Shown: positions 44,014 to 57,140 of the stretch, in pieces
Layout: each line of letters starts with the position of its first letter
Position numbering within the stretch: position 1 is the first letter of the stretch
Notes under the pieces: model-generated
What the model was told of the DNA's origin: nothing
The model's input: only the letters and a program-made list of their open reading frames with translations
The model's database searches: none
Position numbers and translations under genes: made by a program
Source of the DNA: Monodelphis domestica
Lineage: Eukaryota; Chordata; Mammalia; Didelphimorphia; Didelphidae
Assembly (NCBI RefSeq): GCF_027887165.1
Contig: NC_077228.1
Location: 212,139,635-212,203,634, forward strand
DNA length: 64,000 nucleotides
Direction of reading: 5' to 3'

Positions 44014-44235
44014 AAAGGAGAATAATAATTATAGTAACAATAACACAGTGATTAAAGATTTTGCAAAGTGCTTTATACATATCTCATTTGATTCTCACAA
44101 TAACCCTTTGAGGTAGATTCGTTCTCCCTGTTTTACACATGATGGAATAGGCTGAGTAAGAAGGTAAGCGACTTGCCCAGGGACACACAACTGTAAGTAT
44201 CTGAGGCAAGATGAACTCAGGTCTTCCTGATGATG
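44014..44235 (-). mobile_element. MIR SINE
   Basis: GTGCTTTATACATATCTCAT, TTGATTCTCACAATAACCCT, GACTTGCCCAGGGACACAC and AACTCAGGTCTTCCTGATGA in the usual order. Confidence 0.8.
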
Positions 44236-45879
44236 CTTTCTCCCTTTGCTGTCCCAGGAGCCAAGGGTTAGCATTCCCAGCAGCAGATGCAGATCTGCTA
44301 AACTGACTTTGAGTAGGCCCATGACCCTGACTATCAATCTTCCCTGACATGAAGTAGCAAAGGGGTGATTTAAAGCTGCTAATATCTCACCTAGAGAAAT
44401 GAATTCTAGGGTCCAAAAGGATATTAGGATTACAAAAGGGCCTAGGAGCCAAGAGCCCAGGAGCCCTGGATTCTAAGCCTGGCATCCAAGAATTTCTATG
44501 GAGTGAAAGAGGTAGACTCTTACCTGATTTCCCTGCATCTGAACGGAGAGTGAGGGTGAGCTGCTTGGCCTCATTAATGTTTCAAAGATCAATTTATGAG
44601 CATGTTAAGATAATGCCTGAATATGGTCCTTTGAGATGCTTAACTCTGCTTATTTCAAAGGCTTCTATCAACCCCCGCCCTTCTTTCAGTCCTAGTATCA
44701 GCTCCTGGGACCCTAGGACTGGAAGAAAGGATGCTTAGATCTGCTCTTGACTTTTTTAGGCAAAGGAAAACACAATCAAGGCCTTCTGAAGGGGAAACTG
44801 TTTCTGGTCTCCACAAAGACTATGTGGAGCTGTGTGACCACAGAGTCTATGCTCATCCTTTGGGCTGCTAACTGCTGTTAATTACAGACTTTCCTGGCAG
44901 GACTCCCTAACTCCCTGAAGAGATATAAAAAACAGGTAATTATCCAGGAAGGGGCCTGTAGGAGGAAAGCCTCATGTCTGACTGCTTACCTTCCCGCTGG
45001 CCTCCATCTCATGCACACCTGTCTAGATGCCTGGATGTTCCCAACACTCTCCACTAGCCTTTTTTTTTTGGTCTCCTCCCACATTTCATCTGGACACATG
45101 CCCCACTTCCCATTGCTCCAGCTAAATGAGGAAGCATTGCAGCTTGCTCCTGTCTCAGCTCCTCACCCTAGAGATGACACACTCGCTCTCTGATGTTATC
45201 TTCTCCCACACTCTTCCTCAAACATCTTCTAGTCTGTCAATGTTTAGTGCCTTTACTTTGCTGACCGTATAGCTTGCAATGTGTCATCAGCAGGGCTTCT
45301 ACTGAGCTCTAGAGGGAAAGGCTTCCTAGAAGAATTCTCTTAGCACAGTGCCATATATTGTTTAATAGAGTATGGGAAAAGCTTTTAATGAAGATAACTG
45401 TCAAAAGCTCTTGTTTCCTTTCTCCTTTCCAAGACTTAGGAGAACATTAGATTCTCCTGAAAGCCCCAGGGAGAGAAAGGTTTCATGGAACATCGAGTCT
45501 TCTTGCTGCTGGAGAGCTTAGAGATCACCAGGTCTAACCCCTTCTCTTTATGGATAAGGAAACTGAAGCCCATGTGCCCAGGATCCTACTGGTGGTTAAG
45601 GGAAGATCTGGGACTAGATTCCATCTCTGTTGTTTTCTACTTCATAGCTCCTTCCACTGTACTTTCCATGCCATTGACTCTCTTCTCATCAGCTTTATGG
45701 GAAAAGAGACCTTCAGGAACATGAAAGTCAGCTTCAGAAGATGAAGTGGAATAAAACAACTATGCCCTCTTTATTTTGATTACCATAGGGCCTCAAGATG
45801 AAGCTGGAAATCAGCCCCTAATGGGGTCTATCAGGGTCCAATGTGGCAAGACCCCCCAAGTTTGAAGCTTGGGACTTTT

Positions 45880-46320
45880 TGACATCATAAAATCACAATC
45901 AAATGTCAGAGTTGGAACAAATTCTGGAGGTCACCTAATCCAACCAGACCCTGCTACAATGAAGTCATCTCCTGGAAAAGCCCATTTCATTTTTGATCAG
46001 TCCTAATTATTAATTTCTTCTTTACATCTAGCTTAAATATCTTTCTCTTCATATTGTCCTCTGGGGCCAAATAGAGCAAGTCCAGCCTATCTTCTAGGTA
46101 CCAACTTTCAAATATTCAAGTTTCTCTCACTCAAGTCTTTTCTAGACTAAAAATCTTTAATTCATCCAACTAATATTCACTTAGGATACTTTCAAGGAAC
46201 CTGATCAACCTGGTTGCTTCCTTCTGAATGAACTCTAGCTTGTTAGTATCTTTCCAAAACTGTGTTTCATGACTTTCTTACTAGAAAGCATTTTTTAAAT
46301 TCTTCATCCTACAAGTACCA
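45880..46320 (-). mobile_element. L3/CR1 LINE fragment
   Basis: CCTCTGGGGCCAAATAGAGC, CAACCTGGTTGCTTCCTTCT and GAACTCTAGCTTGTTAGTAT follow the L3/CR1 order. A MIR-like fragment follows at 46,528-46,610. Confidence 0.55.
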
Positions 46321-46851
46321 AGAGGAAGATATGGGTCAAGTTTTGTGAATGAGGAATTAAATGCCAAGGTTGGAGACAATGAATACTAGTTTCAGGAATA
46401 TCTACGTCTGGCCTTAAATAACTTGGTACTTAAAGAAGCTACACAAACTGCACAAGACTGAAATATTTTCTAGAATCAAACTTTTTTTTACTATATACTC
46501 TTGCGTTTGTCATAGCTGTAAGGAAAATGAAGTCCACTGAGTTCAAACTCCTCATTTTACAGTTGAGGAAATTGAGGCAGAGAAAAATGACTTATCTGAG
46601 GTGTTTTCAGCATATCTGTTCCTATCCTGTGTGCCATTAAACTGTGCTTCCTTAGGGCTAGGCTCTATAAGGATCAGACCCTGATACAAAGAAGTCAGAA
46701 ATATATATTATATATATCTGAAATTCTAGAGCAAATTCCATTTAAGCCACATTTATGAAGTGTCTCCTATGCAGAAGGTGAGAAGCAGCTCAATGTCACT
46801 GACAGAGGATTAGCCTTACTGTCAGAAGACTTGGGCACAAGTCATTTAACC

Positions 46852-47062
46852 CCATCAGCAATTCTTTTTTTTTTTTAACCTTCTGTTTTAGGATCAATAT
46901 TAAGATTAAAAAGAACAAAACTAGGCAACTGGGGTTAAGTGATTTGCCCAGGGTCACACAGCTAAGAAGTGTCCAAAGTCAGATTTCAATCCAGGTCCTC
47001 CCAACATCAGACCTGGCACTCTATCCACTGTGCTACCTCACTGTCCCACCATCAGCAACTCT
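46852..47062 (-). mobile_element. Family A CORE-SINE with TSD
   Basis: Reversed copy at about 46866-47048, flanked by CCATCAGCAATTCT (46852-46865) and CCATCAGCAACTCT (47049-47062). Confidence 0.85.
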
Positions 47063-47279
47063 TGAAGACCAGTTGCCCATCTGCATCACTGGAAAAAGTT
47101 TCCACACTGGGAGTTCTCCACCCAGATGAATCATAGGTTCTGAGTTGCACATGGGTAGAATTGAATATGCTACTACAATCAGTGATTCTTGTTCTTGTAA
47201 AGCAGTGAAAGCACTGAGAAGACTATTCCATTGCCAGCTCCTAGATACTGAAATGATCCCCTGGAACTCCAATCCCTCA

Positions 47280-48327
47280 TCCTATCTCTCTGCCTAGCAG
47301 GAAACCGGATCTCCTTACATAAGGGCCTGAGACCATTCCTGTCCTCCCCTCATCCACACCTTAAAAATTCTCTGTTCTCCTAGATCCTCTCATTTTTCTT
47401 CTAATCTTGAGCATGAGGTAGCCTAGCCTCTCACTGAGACTAATCCCTCCACTTGTGCCCACCCTCCCAATCTTTTTCTCATCATCTGGGATCTTATTCT
47501 ATCAATAATTCTGTCCTACCTCCCCTATCTTCAGTCTTTCCCTCTCTGATTCCTTCCCCTGTACCTACAAAAATATTCAGCTCTACTCAACCTTAAAGAT
47601 GCCTCCTCTGACCCTGTTAATCCCTCTAGCTAAATCTCTTCTCTATACTGATGAATTTTCGTCATCTATACTGTGAACCTTAAAAAACCCTACTTCATAA
47701 GATTTGTTTAAGACCATTCCTCATTTAAACAAATGAAGGGACTTAGATCAGGAATATGAGACCTCTACTCCACCCCTACTTAAGCATGCTTTAGGGGAAG
47801 AAACTCCTTGCTGAACAATGAAAAATACTTAAACCCATACTTATAGTAAGGCAAAAGTTCTTAAGCTGTGCCTATTTTTAGATCTAATACAAAAGGGTGC
47901 TAAGTACCTATAAAGGTCAGGCAACTTGTGAATTTACAAGGAGCAAAGAGGTGAGACCTTACTCAGAGGTTTTTTTCAGGTGTGAACTTAATCAAAAGTT
48001 TAAGCCTACTTAGGTGTGAATTAAGAATGGTCTGTCCTTTGGAAAACGTCTACTGTGATTGGTAGATGTGAGAACTTAGGGGAGGTGACATAGGAGAAAA
48101 TTCCCTTTAAAAGGAGATCAGAAGCTGAGAGCAGGGGAATCTTGCTGGAACTCCCTCTGAGGACTCTCTCGGGGACTGTCAGGAGAATCTCTCTCTGGAG
48201 ATGGCAAAGCTGAACTGGTGTCTCTCTGAACGCTAGAATTTTGCTTGGGACAAATCTTGTGGTGAGTGGATTGAAGACTGACTGATCTCTCTCTCTCTTA
48301 AGGCTGGCCTAGCCTTTTTTCTCATTA

Positions 48328-48408
<81 letters not shown>

Positions 48409-50560
48409 AATTCCTCATTTGTATTAATTAAAATCTCTATAAAACCCAGTTGACTTGGGTATATTTCATATTTGGGAATTTTTCCCTGGCAACCACCTTA
48501 TATTTTTATTTAAAACAAGACACTGTCTTGAAACCATATTTCTGCAGTCACAATTTAAGCCCAACACTCTTTTATCTGCCACAGTTTATAACTCCCACTA
48601 TTTTAATCATGACAATACTCAGTGTCTCCATTTCTTCACTACTCTTTGTAAAGTAGTTCCCCTATCATTCTACTGAACTAATCTTCCCAAAGTCTTAATG
48701 AATAAATTCTGAAGTCTTTTCTCAGTCCTTCTATAACATATGATACCACTGACTATACCCTCCATTTTCATACTCTCATTCTTTCATTTTACAGATGCTT
48801 TTATCTCGTTTCTCCTCCTTTTTGATTGACCTCTCATTAACATACATCTCCAGGACCAAATTTCATCTGCTCCCAAGGCTTCAACTATCACCTACATGCA
48901 GATGATTCCCAAATATATACATATTCTGACCAGAATTCCATTCCTAGATTCCTAACTGCTTTCTTATCTCCATGCTATGCATCCTCCAACCAATCCTTGC
49001 TTAGTAAACTGGATATCCCACTTGAATCTCAAATTAAATTATGTTCAAAACTCAATTAAAGCTTCCTTCTAAAACCTGTCCTGTCTCCCAACTTCATTAC
49101 TACTATTAATAACATACTCTTCCTCTCACTCAGGATTCCAGGTTCAAAATCTCAGTCTTTGATTTTTCTATCTTCATCATCCCTCCCATCCAATCAGCTG
49201 CTTACTGTTGATTCTACCCGGGCAGTATCTCTTGTACTCTTCCTTCCTCTCTTTTTATCCTGCCTCCCTCCACCATAGTCCACTTCTCAAACCCTAGCAA
49301 TTTGGATTCCAATCCTCTATTCAACAAAAACTTCTCTCAGGATCACCAATAATCTCAAATGTTAAATACGATGGCCTTTTCTCAGGCCTCACTCTTCTTG
49401 ACCATTCTGCAAGTGTTTGGTAGTGTGGATAGTGACCCTACTACTAAACATATTTCTGCTTCCTACCTATCTGATCACTCCTCTTCAGTTTCTGTGGCTG
49501 GATCACAGCTCATGTCCCACCCTTGCCATGCCTAGAGGTGTTTTGAACCTGTTCCTACCTTTCTCTTTACCACACACACACATACCAGGCCCCATGGTTT
49601 CCATATCATCTCTATACAGATGATATCAAACTCTCTTCTGATCTGTAATCCCACATCACCAACCACCTGCTAAACATTCCACCTAGATGTCATATGGGTA
49701 TCTCTAACTCATTATCTTCTCTGCCTTTTCCTAACTTCTGTGTTGACAACACTATCTTTGCAGGCTCTAAGAATCATTCTTGACTCTTAAACTCTCCTAC
49801 TCATCCTCTGTATAATAGTTGACAAGTTCTATTTATTCTAGTTCCAAACAGCTTTCATATATATCCATAACCTCTTCTCCACTCAAATAGCCACTGCCTT
49901 AGCTCAAGCCTTCATCACTTCTCTCTAGGACTATTGGAAGTCTCTAAGTTGGTCTCCCCAACTTTGGTCTCAACCTTTCTCCAAATCATTGTCTGTATTA
50001 CAGGGCTGCAAAATTTATATTCCTAAAGTGCAATTGTGACCATGTCACTCCCTTGCTCAAGTTACTCCAATGGGTCTTTTTTATCTAGAGACTAAATATA
50101 AAACTCCTCTTTTTGGAATTCACAATCTGACTCTAACCTATCTTTCCAAACTAATATTATATTACTTGCCTTTGTAAACTCTACATTCCAGCCAAATTCT
50201 TGCCAATCTCTTTATACGATATTCCATTTCTGGTGAATTTTCACAGGCTAGTCCCCAATGCCTGGAATGCACTTTTTCCTTAACCATTTCTTTCTTTTCA
50301 AATCACAGGTTAGGTGCCACCACCTTTCTGGACCTTCCCAAGTATTCTCCCCAACCCTACCCCTGAAATTATTTACTTCAAATAGCATTTGAATTTACTC
50401 TGTATATATCTGTGCAAATACTGCTTTTATCCCAAAATTAAACTCCTTGAGAGCAAAGAGTATTCCATTTTTTCTTTTCATCCCCAGTGCTTGGCATACA
50501 GTAGGGACTCAATAAATGCTGTTGAACTGAGCTGAATTGAATATTATGCTAAATTTCCTC
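47280..50560 (+). mobile_element. Long L2 LINE, interrupted by an LTR
   Basis: L2-type sequence at 47280-47670 and 48510-50560. The second part ends with the usual L2 series (CTCCTTGAGAGCAAAGAG, CCCCAGTGCTTGGCATACAG, ACTCAATAAATGCTGTTGAA). No long frame survives. Confidence 0.65.
47672..48505 (+). mobile_element. Probable ERV LTR with (TC)n tract
   Basis: Begins about TGTGAACC. It has a promoter-like CCTTTAAAAGGAG near 48,105, a pure (TC)n run at 48334-48407, ATTAAA near 48,427 and the closing GGGAATTTTTCCCTGGCAAC. The overall order resembles a marsupial ERV LTR. The exact 3' border and flanking duplication are not clear, and no internal viral genes adjoin it. Confidence 0.5.
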
Positions 50561-50734
50561 CTCCTTTTCACAGCTCTACACCTAGAAAATGATCATCTTT
50601 GCTGACTACCGCCACTTTATTTGCCACTTGTTTTTTAAAGTTTCAAAATGTGGATTTAAATCAGAAAAGTTTGCTGAATTGTGTATACCTGTTGGTCCAA
50701 TGCACTTCCCAAAGCAGTCAAATAAAGAGGAAAA

Positions 50735-51190
50735 TGGCCTATATTGTACATTTGTGGAGGCAAAGAACTGAAAACTGAGGGGTTACCCATCTATTGTGAA
50801 ATGGCTGACAAATTATGGTATATAAATATGTTATTTTCATGCTATTATGCTACAAGAAAGTGAAGTGAGCAGAACCAAAAGAGCAATTTCTGTAACAAAA
50901 AGACAATTAAGACCAACAATTTTGAAAGAACTATAATCAACACAAAGACCAACCATGATTCCAGAGGATCCATGATGAAACATACTACCCAAAGAGGTGA
51001 CAGACTCAGGATGCAGACAAATATATATTTTTTGGAAATGGCCAATGCATAAATTTGTTTTGCTCAACTATGTATATTTGTTACAAGGATTTTACTTTGT
51101 TCTCTCTCCCCTCATGTGAAGGTGGAACAGAAGAAAGGAGAGAAAGAAAATAGATTTTTGATAGTTGGAAAAAAATTAAATGTTTTAAAA
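50735..51190 (+). mobile_element. Older L1-type LINE 3' end
   Basis: TTGTGGAGGCAAAGAACTG, GAAATGGCTGACAAATTATG and GAAAGTGAAGTGAGCAGAAC mark a diverged relative of the copy at 34533. Confidence 0.6.
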
Positions 51191-51839
51191 AAGGGGGAGA
51201 AAGTATGTTGAAATTGTTCCTTCTCCAGGAAGGAGGAAAAGCCAGTCAACATTTGTCTTCTGTTGGCATAGCCTTTGAGGGTCACTTCCATGCCATAATA
51301 AGATATGATTCCTTTCTTCTTTAATTCCTATGATTTTAATAAACCTTTTAATTAAATTCCCCATAAATGCAACACTCTAAAAACAACTCAGTTAATTTTT
51401 CAAAGGATACTTCAACTATTACTCCTATCATCTACAGTACATTATACTTCAATAGTTTATATTTATAGAATATCAATATATTTTCATTTTAATCCTAATA
51501 ACAAATCTGAGATAAGTAATTAAAATTAGACCAATTTTACAGACGAGGCTTATAGACATTAAAAAATTTGCCTGATCACATAACCCCAGTCTTATGACTC
51601 TGGTGTCCTAGTCTACCTCTGAAATGTATCTGAAAAAGCCCTTCACACATTACATAGTAGTCCAACCTGGATCTAAATAGGAATCCCTTCTCTAATATCC
51701 TAACTAGTGGACATATTCTAATAGAATTTAAGTTCCTTGAGGGCAGGGACTCCTTGGTTTATCTTTGTACTTTAATTGCCTAGCATAGTATCTAACATGC
51801 TAGATAAATTTAAATGAATTAAATTTCTTGAACTACTCT

Positions 51840-53335
51840 ATTCAATGGTTTTTTCACACTCTCCAGTCTCACTACCCTTTCTGTAGCTTACAGCACTGGT
51901 GAAACCCAATCCTCCTGAAGCCTCTCTCCTATCTTCACTTTCTTGACCCTGTTTTCTTCTGGTTCTCTATCTATTTGACTGCTCCTTATCAGTCCCCTAA
52001 TTCTATATAACCAGACTTCTGAAGTACTTATCAATTGTCTACTGGACATCTCCTAGTTGACCTGTCAGCATATCTCATATTCAAAAATTCCAAAACAGTA
52101 CTGATCCATTTTTGAAGTCCACTTTACTCCAAACTTCTTTATTTCAGTTAAGGACAACCCTATCTTCCTGGTCACCCCAATGTACAAGCTCTTTCTCCTT
52201 TTTAAAAAAAGTTATTTTTTAAAGTGCTTTCCTTTCATCTTAGAATCAATATCGGTTCCAAGACAGAAAGCTTTTTTGTTTCTCTAGTCAGAGGTAAGGG
52301 TTAGGCAATGGGGGTTAGGTAACTTGCCCAGTATCACACAGCTAGGAAGATTCTGAGACCATATTGGAATCTAGGATCTTGCACCTCTAGGCCTGGCTCT
52401 CAATCCACTATGCCATCTCCTTGCCTTTATTTTATATTATTTAATTTATTTATTTTTAAAAATTTTACCTTCTGTCTTAGAATCAATACTGGGCATTGGT
52501 TCTAAGGCAGAAGAATGGTAAGGGCTAGGCAATGGGGGTTAAGTGATTTGCCCGGGGGTCACACAGGTAGGAAGTATCTCAATCTAGATTTGAATCCAGG
52601 ACCTCCCATCTCTGGGCCTGACTCTCAATCCACTGAGCTACCCAGTTGCCCCCTCGCCTTTATTTTTCCAAGCTTTAACAGTTGCCAAATCTAGTCTACT
52701 CTACCTCTGAACCATCTCTTGAATCTTTCCCCTTCTTTTCATTCAGAGGTCTTAGACCACACACTTCAAATCCCCATCAGCCTAGACTATTGCAATAAAC
52801 TTCAAAGTAGACTCCCAGCTGCTAGGCTCTCTCTTTTCTAATCTGCCTATACAACAATCTGATCCAGCTGCTCCCTTGGTCAAAGACTTTTTTATGGTTT
52901 ACCATTGCCTCTAAGATAAAATACACCTCAGCTCAAGACTTAAGGCTCTCCACAATTTAACTTTTACATACTTCTATAATTTTATTTCATACATCTATTG
53001 CCCTTCAAGAACTCCAGCCAAATTGGACTAATGATCCACTCCTAATCCTATCTCCAGGTATGTCTTCATATAGCTGTAATATACTCCCTCCTCACCTCTG
53101 CCTCTCAGAATCTTGTTTTCCAGGTTTAGTTCAGCTGCTACCTCCCCTTCTGCTTCCACGATCCCCTTCCCATTTATTCAATGTTTTTCTCCTTCATCAA
53201 ATACCCAGTATAATTCTTATTTATGTAAATCTCCTATAACCCAAGGGCACAAATTGTTTTGTCTTTGTATCCCTAGAGTCTAGCAGTATCTTGCACATAA
53301 CAGGGTTAAATGAATATTTGTTGAATTCAATTGGG
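51840..53335 (+). mobile_element. L2 LINE with two CORE-SINEs inside
   Basis: L2 sequence before and after two reversed family A SINEs (52208-52425 and 52452-52654). The right part ends with TTGTCTTTGTATCCCTAGAG and GTTAAATGAATATTTGTTGA. A further L2 3' end is at 51715-51830. Confidence 0.7.
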
Positions 53336-53524
53336 ATATTCAGAGAAGTTCCAGATGTCTCCTCCAGACCAAGAGATACAAGATTGCCAAATCTTTTCTA
53401 TCTCTATTCAGAGAGAAAATTTTAATTTAAAACTACAAATACACCTTTCACTAAGGACTTTAGGAAATAAATTAGCTGGGTTGCTTTCTTTCCTCTCTCT
53501 CCCAGTTGATTTTGTGCATGTATA

Positions 53525-53567
53525 TGGGGGTGGGGGATGCATAAAGGGAATCTCTCCCCCACCCCCA
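53525..53567. repeat. G-run/C-run inverted repeat
   Basis: Arms 53525-53537 (T, five G, T, five G, A) and 53555-53567 are perfect reverse complements (13 bp) around a 17-base loop. Confidence 0.85.
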
Positions 53568-54941
53568 CCCCCAAACAGAGAAGGAAAAGGCCTTGATAAT
53601 TCATTCTGGATAATCAATTTCTTTATCAACCAGGGGTGGCTGTTTATTTTAAGATATCAACATGAAATTCTCTACTGGGAAACACTAAAATCCACTTTAG
53701 AAAACAAATCTTTACAGGAACTGCAGCAAACCCCCAAGGTGGATTTCAACAAAAGACATTAAGTATTCAATAATGTTTCTATTCCAAAGGCCCTAATTTT
53801 TTTCAACTCCAAATTTTCTATTCCAAAGGCCCTAAACCCCTGGTCTTGAGAAGACATAGATGATATCCATTTACTAATTCAAACAACTGCAAAAAAAAAA
53901 ATTATTAGAGCAGAGAGAGACCTGGAAACCACCTCTGGAAGGCAGTCTTCCTTTTCCCTCTCCCCAGTCCTCCATACATGATTATTTCTGGGGAATATCA
54001 ATGCTCCCCAGCAAAGGCCACTGTGACCCAGAGTTTTAATACAGTAGTATTATGTTGACAAACCCTTACTGACATGGCAAGGCTGGAGTACAACATGACT
54101 GATGGCCAATGTGGGAAAGACTTCCACTCAAAAGAGGTGGGAAAAGATAGACAAGGTGAGAGAGCAAGGTGTAGATCCAAATTATTACTAATGAGAACAT
54201 TATGGTGGGAAGAGAAATAGTGCTTTTCTGCCAATAGCTAACTTTCAAGCCAAAACAAAGCAGTTTTCCACACCTTTCAGCCCAAAATTGTTCACTTGTT
54301 TTCCACTTTTTCCACATCTGGCTTCCCCTAAATCTAGCTTCAAATTGAAAGTCAGATATTTCCAAGTTAATAATCATCATTCCAAAGAGATCTCAATAGG
54401 TATGAAGTGTTGGGTTTTCCTTTCTAATATGCACCAATGGGGTAACTTGAATGACACTCAAATGCAAGTTAAATCAAGGGAGTCGCCTAGTTCATTAATA
54501 TAGTGTTAATTAACCGTGATGATTGGGTTGTATTTATGCTGTCAATTAGCCTTTAAATTACAGAATCATAGTCTTAGGGATGAAAAAGATCCTCAAATCT
54601 CTATTTTGCTAGCTGTGCCAGAATCCTATGTGGTTGCACTTGGGGTCTGGGGTACAGGAAAATGGGCATTTGCTGAAGAGTAGAGGAATTTTAAAAGTTT
54701 GAACAATAATAGCTTGTTAGAAAAGGACTGTAAGTTGTAGGGTAGATGTTAGTGTATGCTCACCTGTTCCCCTATCTCTCCGTCTTTGTGCATAGATCTA
54801 GTCATATAATTCTACTGAAAAACCTTCAATGCTTCCCTATTACTTCTGAATAAAATTTGATTTCTGGCATTCAAAATCCTCCCCAAACTGGCATCTCTAC
54901 CTTTTCAGGCTTCACTGTTTCTCTCTATATGTGCTCTAGAG

Positions 54942-56322
54942 CATTGGTCTCCAAACTTTTTGGATCACATATCCCAATGGTAAAAAGAAAACATTTGAGT
55001 ATGAACCCATATATGTATATTTATAAATTATATACATATACTACTGTTTTACTATTTTGTACATTAGAAAATATATGGAAAATTAGAAATTGTAAAAGAT
55101 GAGATAGATGAAACCTTTAAAAACTTTCATTTTATTAACGGTACAAAAACCTTTTTTGCTCTCACTAAAAAATAAAACATTTCTTAGTGAGAGCAATGTA
55201 ACCAAATATGCAAAGGTTTCTGTTGAAAATTGGCTAATAAATTTCCATTTTCTACATTAAGGAGTTAAGGAGGGGACAGTCTGTGGAGGTCAGATCCTAG
55301 ATCCAGACAGAATGCAGCTTTTCCAAGGAGGAGAAAGAGGCACTGGCAAGGCAAGATATCAAGATGCCCAAGTGGGTCCAGAACCATCCAGTGAGTGGAT
55401 GGTTCTCTTCATTTGTTTCTGTGCTCTCCATTGGGATGGAGGAAGGGGAAGGGAGTTAGTGAAGCTGCAGACCTGAGCATTTTGTGTTTGGCTACTTGAG
55501 TCCCAAGCTTACAGGCAGCATTATTTGCTGCCTCTCAAAAGCTGCTGTGGCTGCTCCCCTGGGTTCTCCTTGCTGCAGCTTTTCCCCAAATAGCTCCAGT
55601 CTCTCTTGTTCTCCTGGGACAACGGAGTTGTGGAACTAAACAGAAGAGGGAAAAGAGCTTTGGACAGGCATGGTGGGAGTCAAGGAAAAATTGCCTGGGA
55701 GTTTTCTCAGAAACACAAAACATTGAAAACAATGCAATTATACATCAGTATATACTACTAGTATAACTGTACTTAAAATTGTACAACTTATACAGGTACA
55801 AGAAAAGATCATAGGGGGCAGCTGGGTAGCTCAGTGAATTGAGAGCTAGCCCTAGAGACGGGAGGTCCTAGGTTCAAATCTGGCCTCAGACACTTCCCAG
55901 CTGTGTGACCCTGGGCAAGTCACTTGACCCCCATTGCCTACCCTTACCACTCTTCTGCCTTGGAGCCAATACACAGTATTGACTCCAAGACGGAAGGTAA
56001 GGGTTTAAAAAAAAAAGAAAAGAAAAGATCATAGCCCGAGGGAGAATGATACTGATAAAAACATCTTTTTGGTTCAAACTATCCAACAAGCAGAGGAAAG
56101 GGCCAAGGTGGCTGGGGAAAACTGCCACCTATCTGCTTAATAAAGACTCTTCAATACAGTCCAGCATAGCTGGTAGGTGGGGAGGGTCTTGGACTAGGAA
56201 GACATTATGTGACTATCCAGCATAGGCCAAAGCAGGCGTTAACAAGGGCAGGAGGGACACCAGAACCACTCTCTGTGTCTCTTTAGCCACTCCAAAGGAT
56301 ACTCCTACTTTGGAGACCACTG
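54942..56322. mobile_element. hAT-like DNA transposon, probably non-autonomous
   Basis: Ends are inverted repeats: CATTGGTCTCCAAAC at 54942 and the reverse complement of CAGTGGTCTCCAAAG at 56322. The 8 bases outside the left end are CTCTAGAG, matching the hAT target preference nTCTAGAn; the right flank CCCTATGG matches at 5 of 8. No transposase frame was found in the 1.4 kb, which also holds a later SINE. Confidence 0.6.
55801..56034 (+). mobile_element. Family A CORE-SINE with perfect 14-base TSD
   Basis: Full-length copy at 55815-56020 between two identical AGAAAAGATCATAG (55801-55814, 56021-56034). It lies within the hAT-like element, so it is younger. Confidence 0.9.
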
Positions 56323-56884
56323 CCCTATGGCACATCTCAAACAAAAGAGACTATTCTAGGCTCCTAACACCCTGTATTTTCCAGACACTGTCTTTACTTA
56401 CTGTTTTAATGTCTGGGAACATCCTTCTTCACTATACCTATTAAATCCATACTTTACAATTCAACCCAAAAGTCACTCCTACAGCTGTCCCTGATCCCAC
56501 TGCTCAGTGACACCTTTCCCTCAGACCTTACATAATGCTTTCCATCTTCCTAATAATTATAATGGAATATTGTGACTTAGAGTTAACTGTTGCCAACTTT
56601 ATACTCTGTGAAGGCAAGAAATATTTCTTATCTAAACTTTTTATCTCCAGCATCTAGGAGAATACTCTATGAGGGACTCAAAATTTGTTCAATTAAATTT
56701 GTTTATAAGTGCGGAAACAGCCAGCTATCTTGAGAGCTCAAACATATAGTAGATACTTAGGGTTTTTTTCAGTTTAATTTGCCTCCTAAAGTTTAAAGTC
56801 CTTTATAATCAGTGATGTAAACTACTGACCTAATAGAAAAAGGAGTAAAGTTTTTTAATGTTAATTTTCTCCAGGGGTGCACAT

Positions 56885-56889
<5 letters not shown>

Positions 56890-56916
<27 letters not shown>

Positions 56917-56917
56917 T
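56890..56917 (+). repeat. (CA)n microsatellite
   Basis: Uninterrupted CA run of about 13-14 units in UNK intron 1. Confidence 0.9.
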
Positions 56918-57014
56918 TGTCCTTTAGTAAAAAATTTTTAACTGAAATTTTTCTTTCTAAGTGCTACTTTCATAGTGATTAAAGTAATTCTTCTAACTGT
57001 ACCTAATTCACATG

Positions 57015-57140
57015 TAGAACCCAGAACCCAGTGGAATTGTACATCAGCTATGGGAGGGGGTGGGGGGAGAAGAGGGAAAGAACATGAATTTTATAACCAT
57101 GGAAAAATATTCTAAATGAATTAAATAAAATTTTTCAAAT
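57015..57140 (+). mobile_element. L1-type LINE 3' end, short
   Basis: CCCAGTGGAATTGTACATCA and TATAACCATGGAAAAATATT, the same end as the copies at 5516-5742 and 2705-2772. Confidence 0.65.

Larger units (their letters stand above)
54780..56710 (+). mobile_element. L2 LINE split by a hAT-like element
   Basis: L2 sequence at 54780-54941 (CAATGCTTCCCTATTACTTC, TTCAAAATCCTCCCCAAACT) resumes at about 56331 and runs to 56710 (GTCACTCCTACAGCTGTCCC, TGTGAAGGCAAGAAATATTT). Confidence 0.65.

Noticed and set aside
53331..53762. 143-residue plus-strand frame
   Set aside because: Overlaps an L2 end and the G/C hairpin; no splice context and no known domain.
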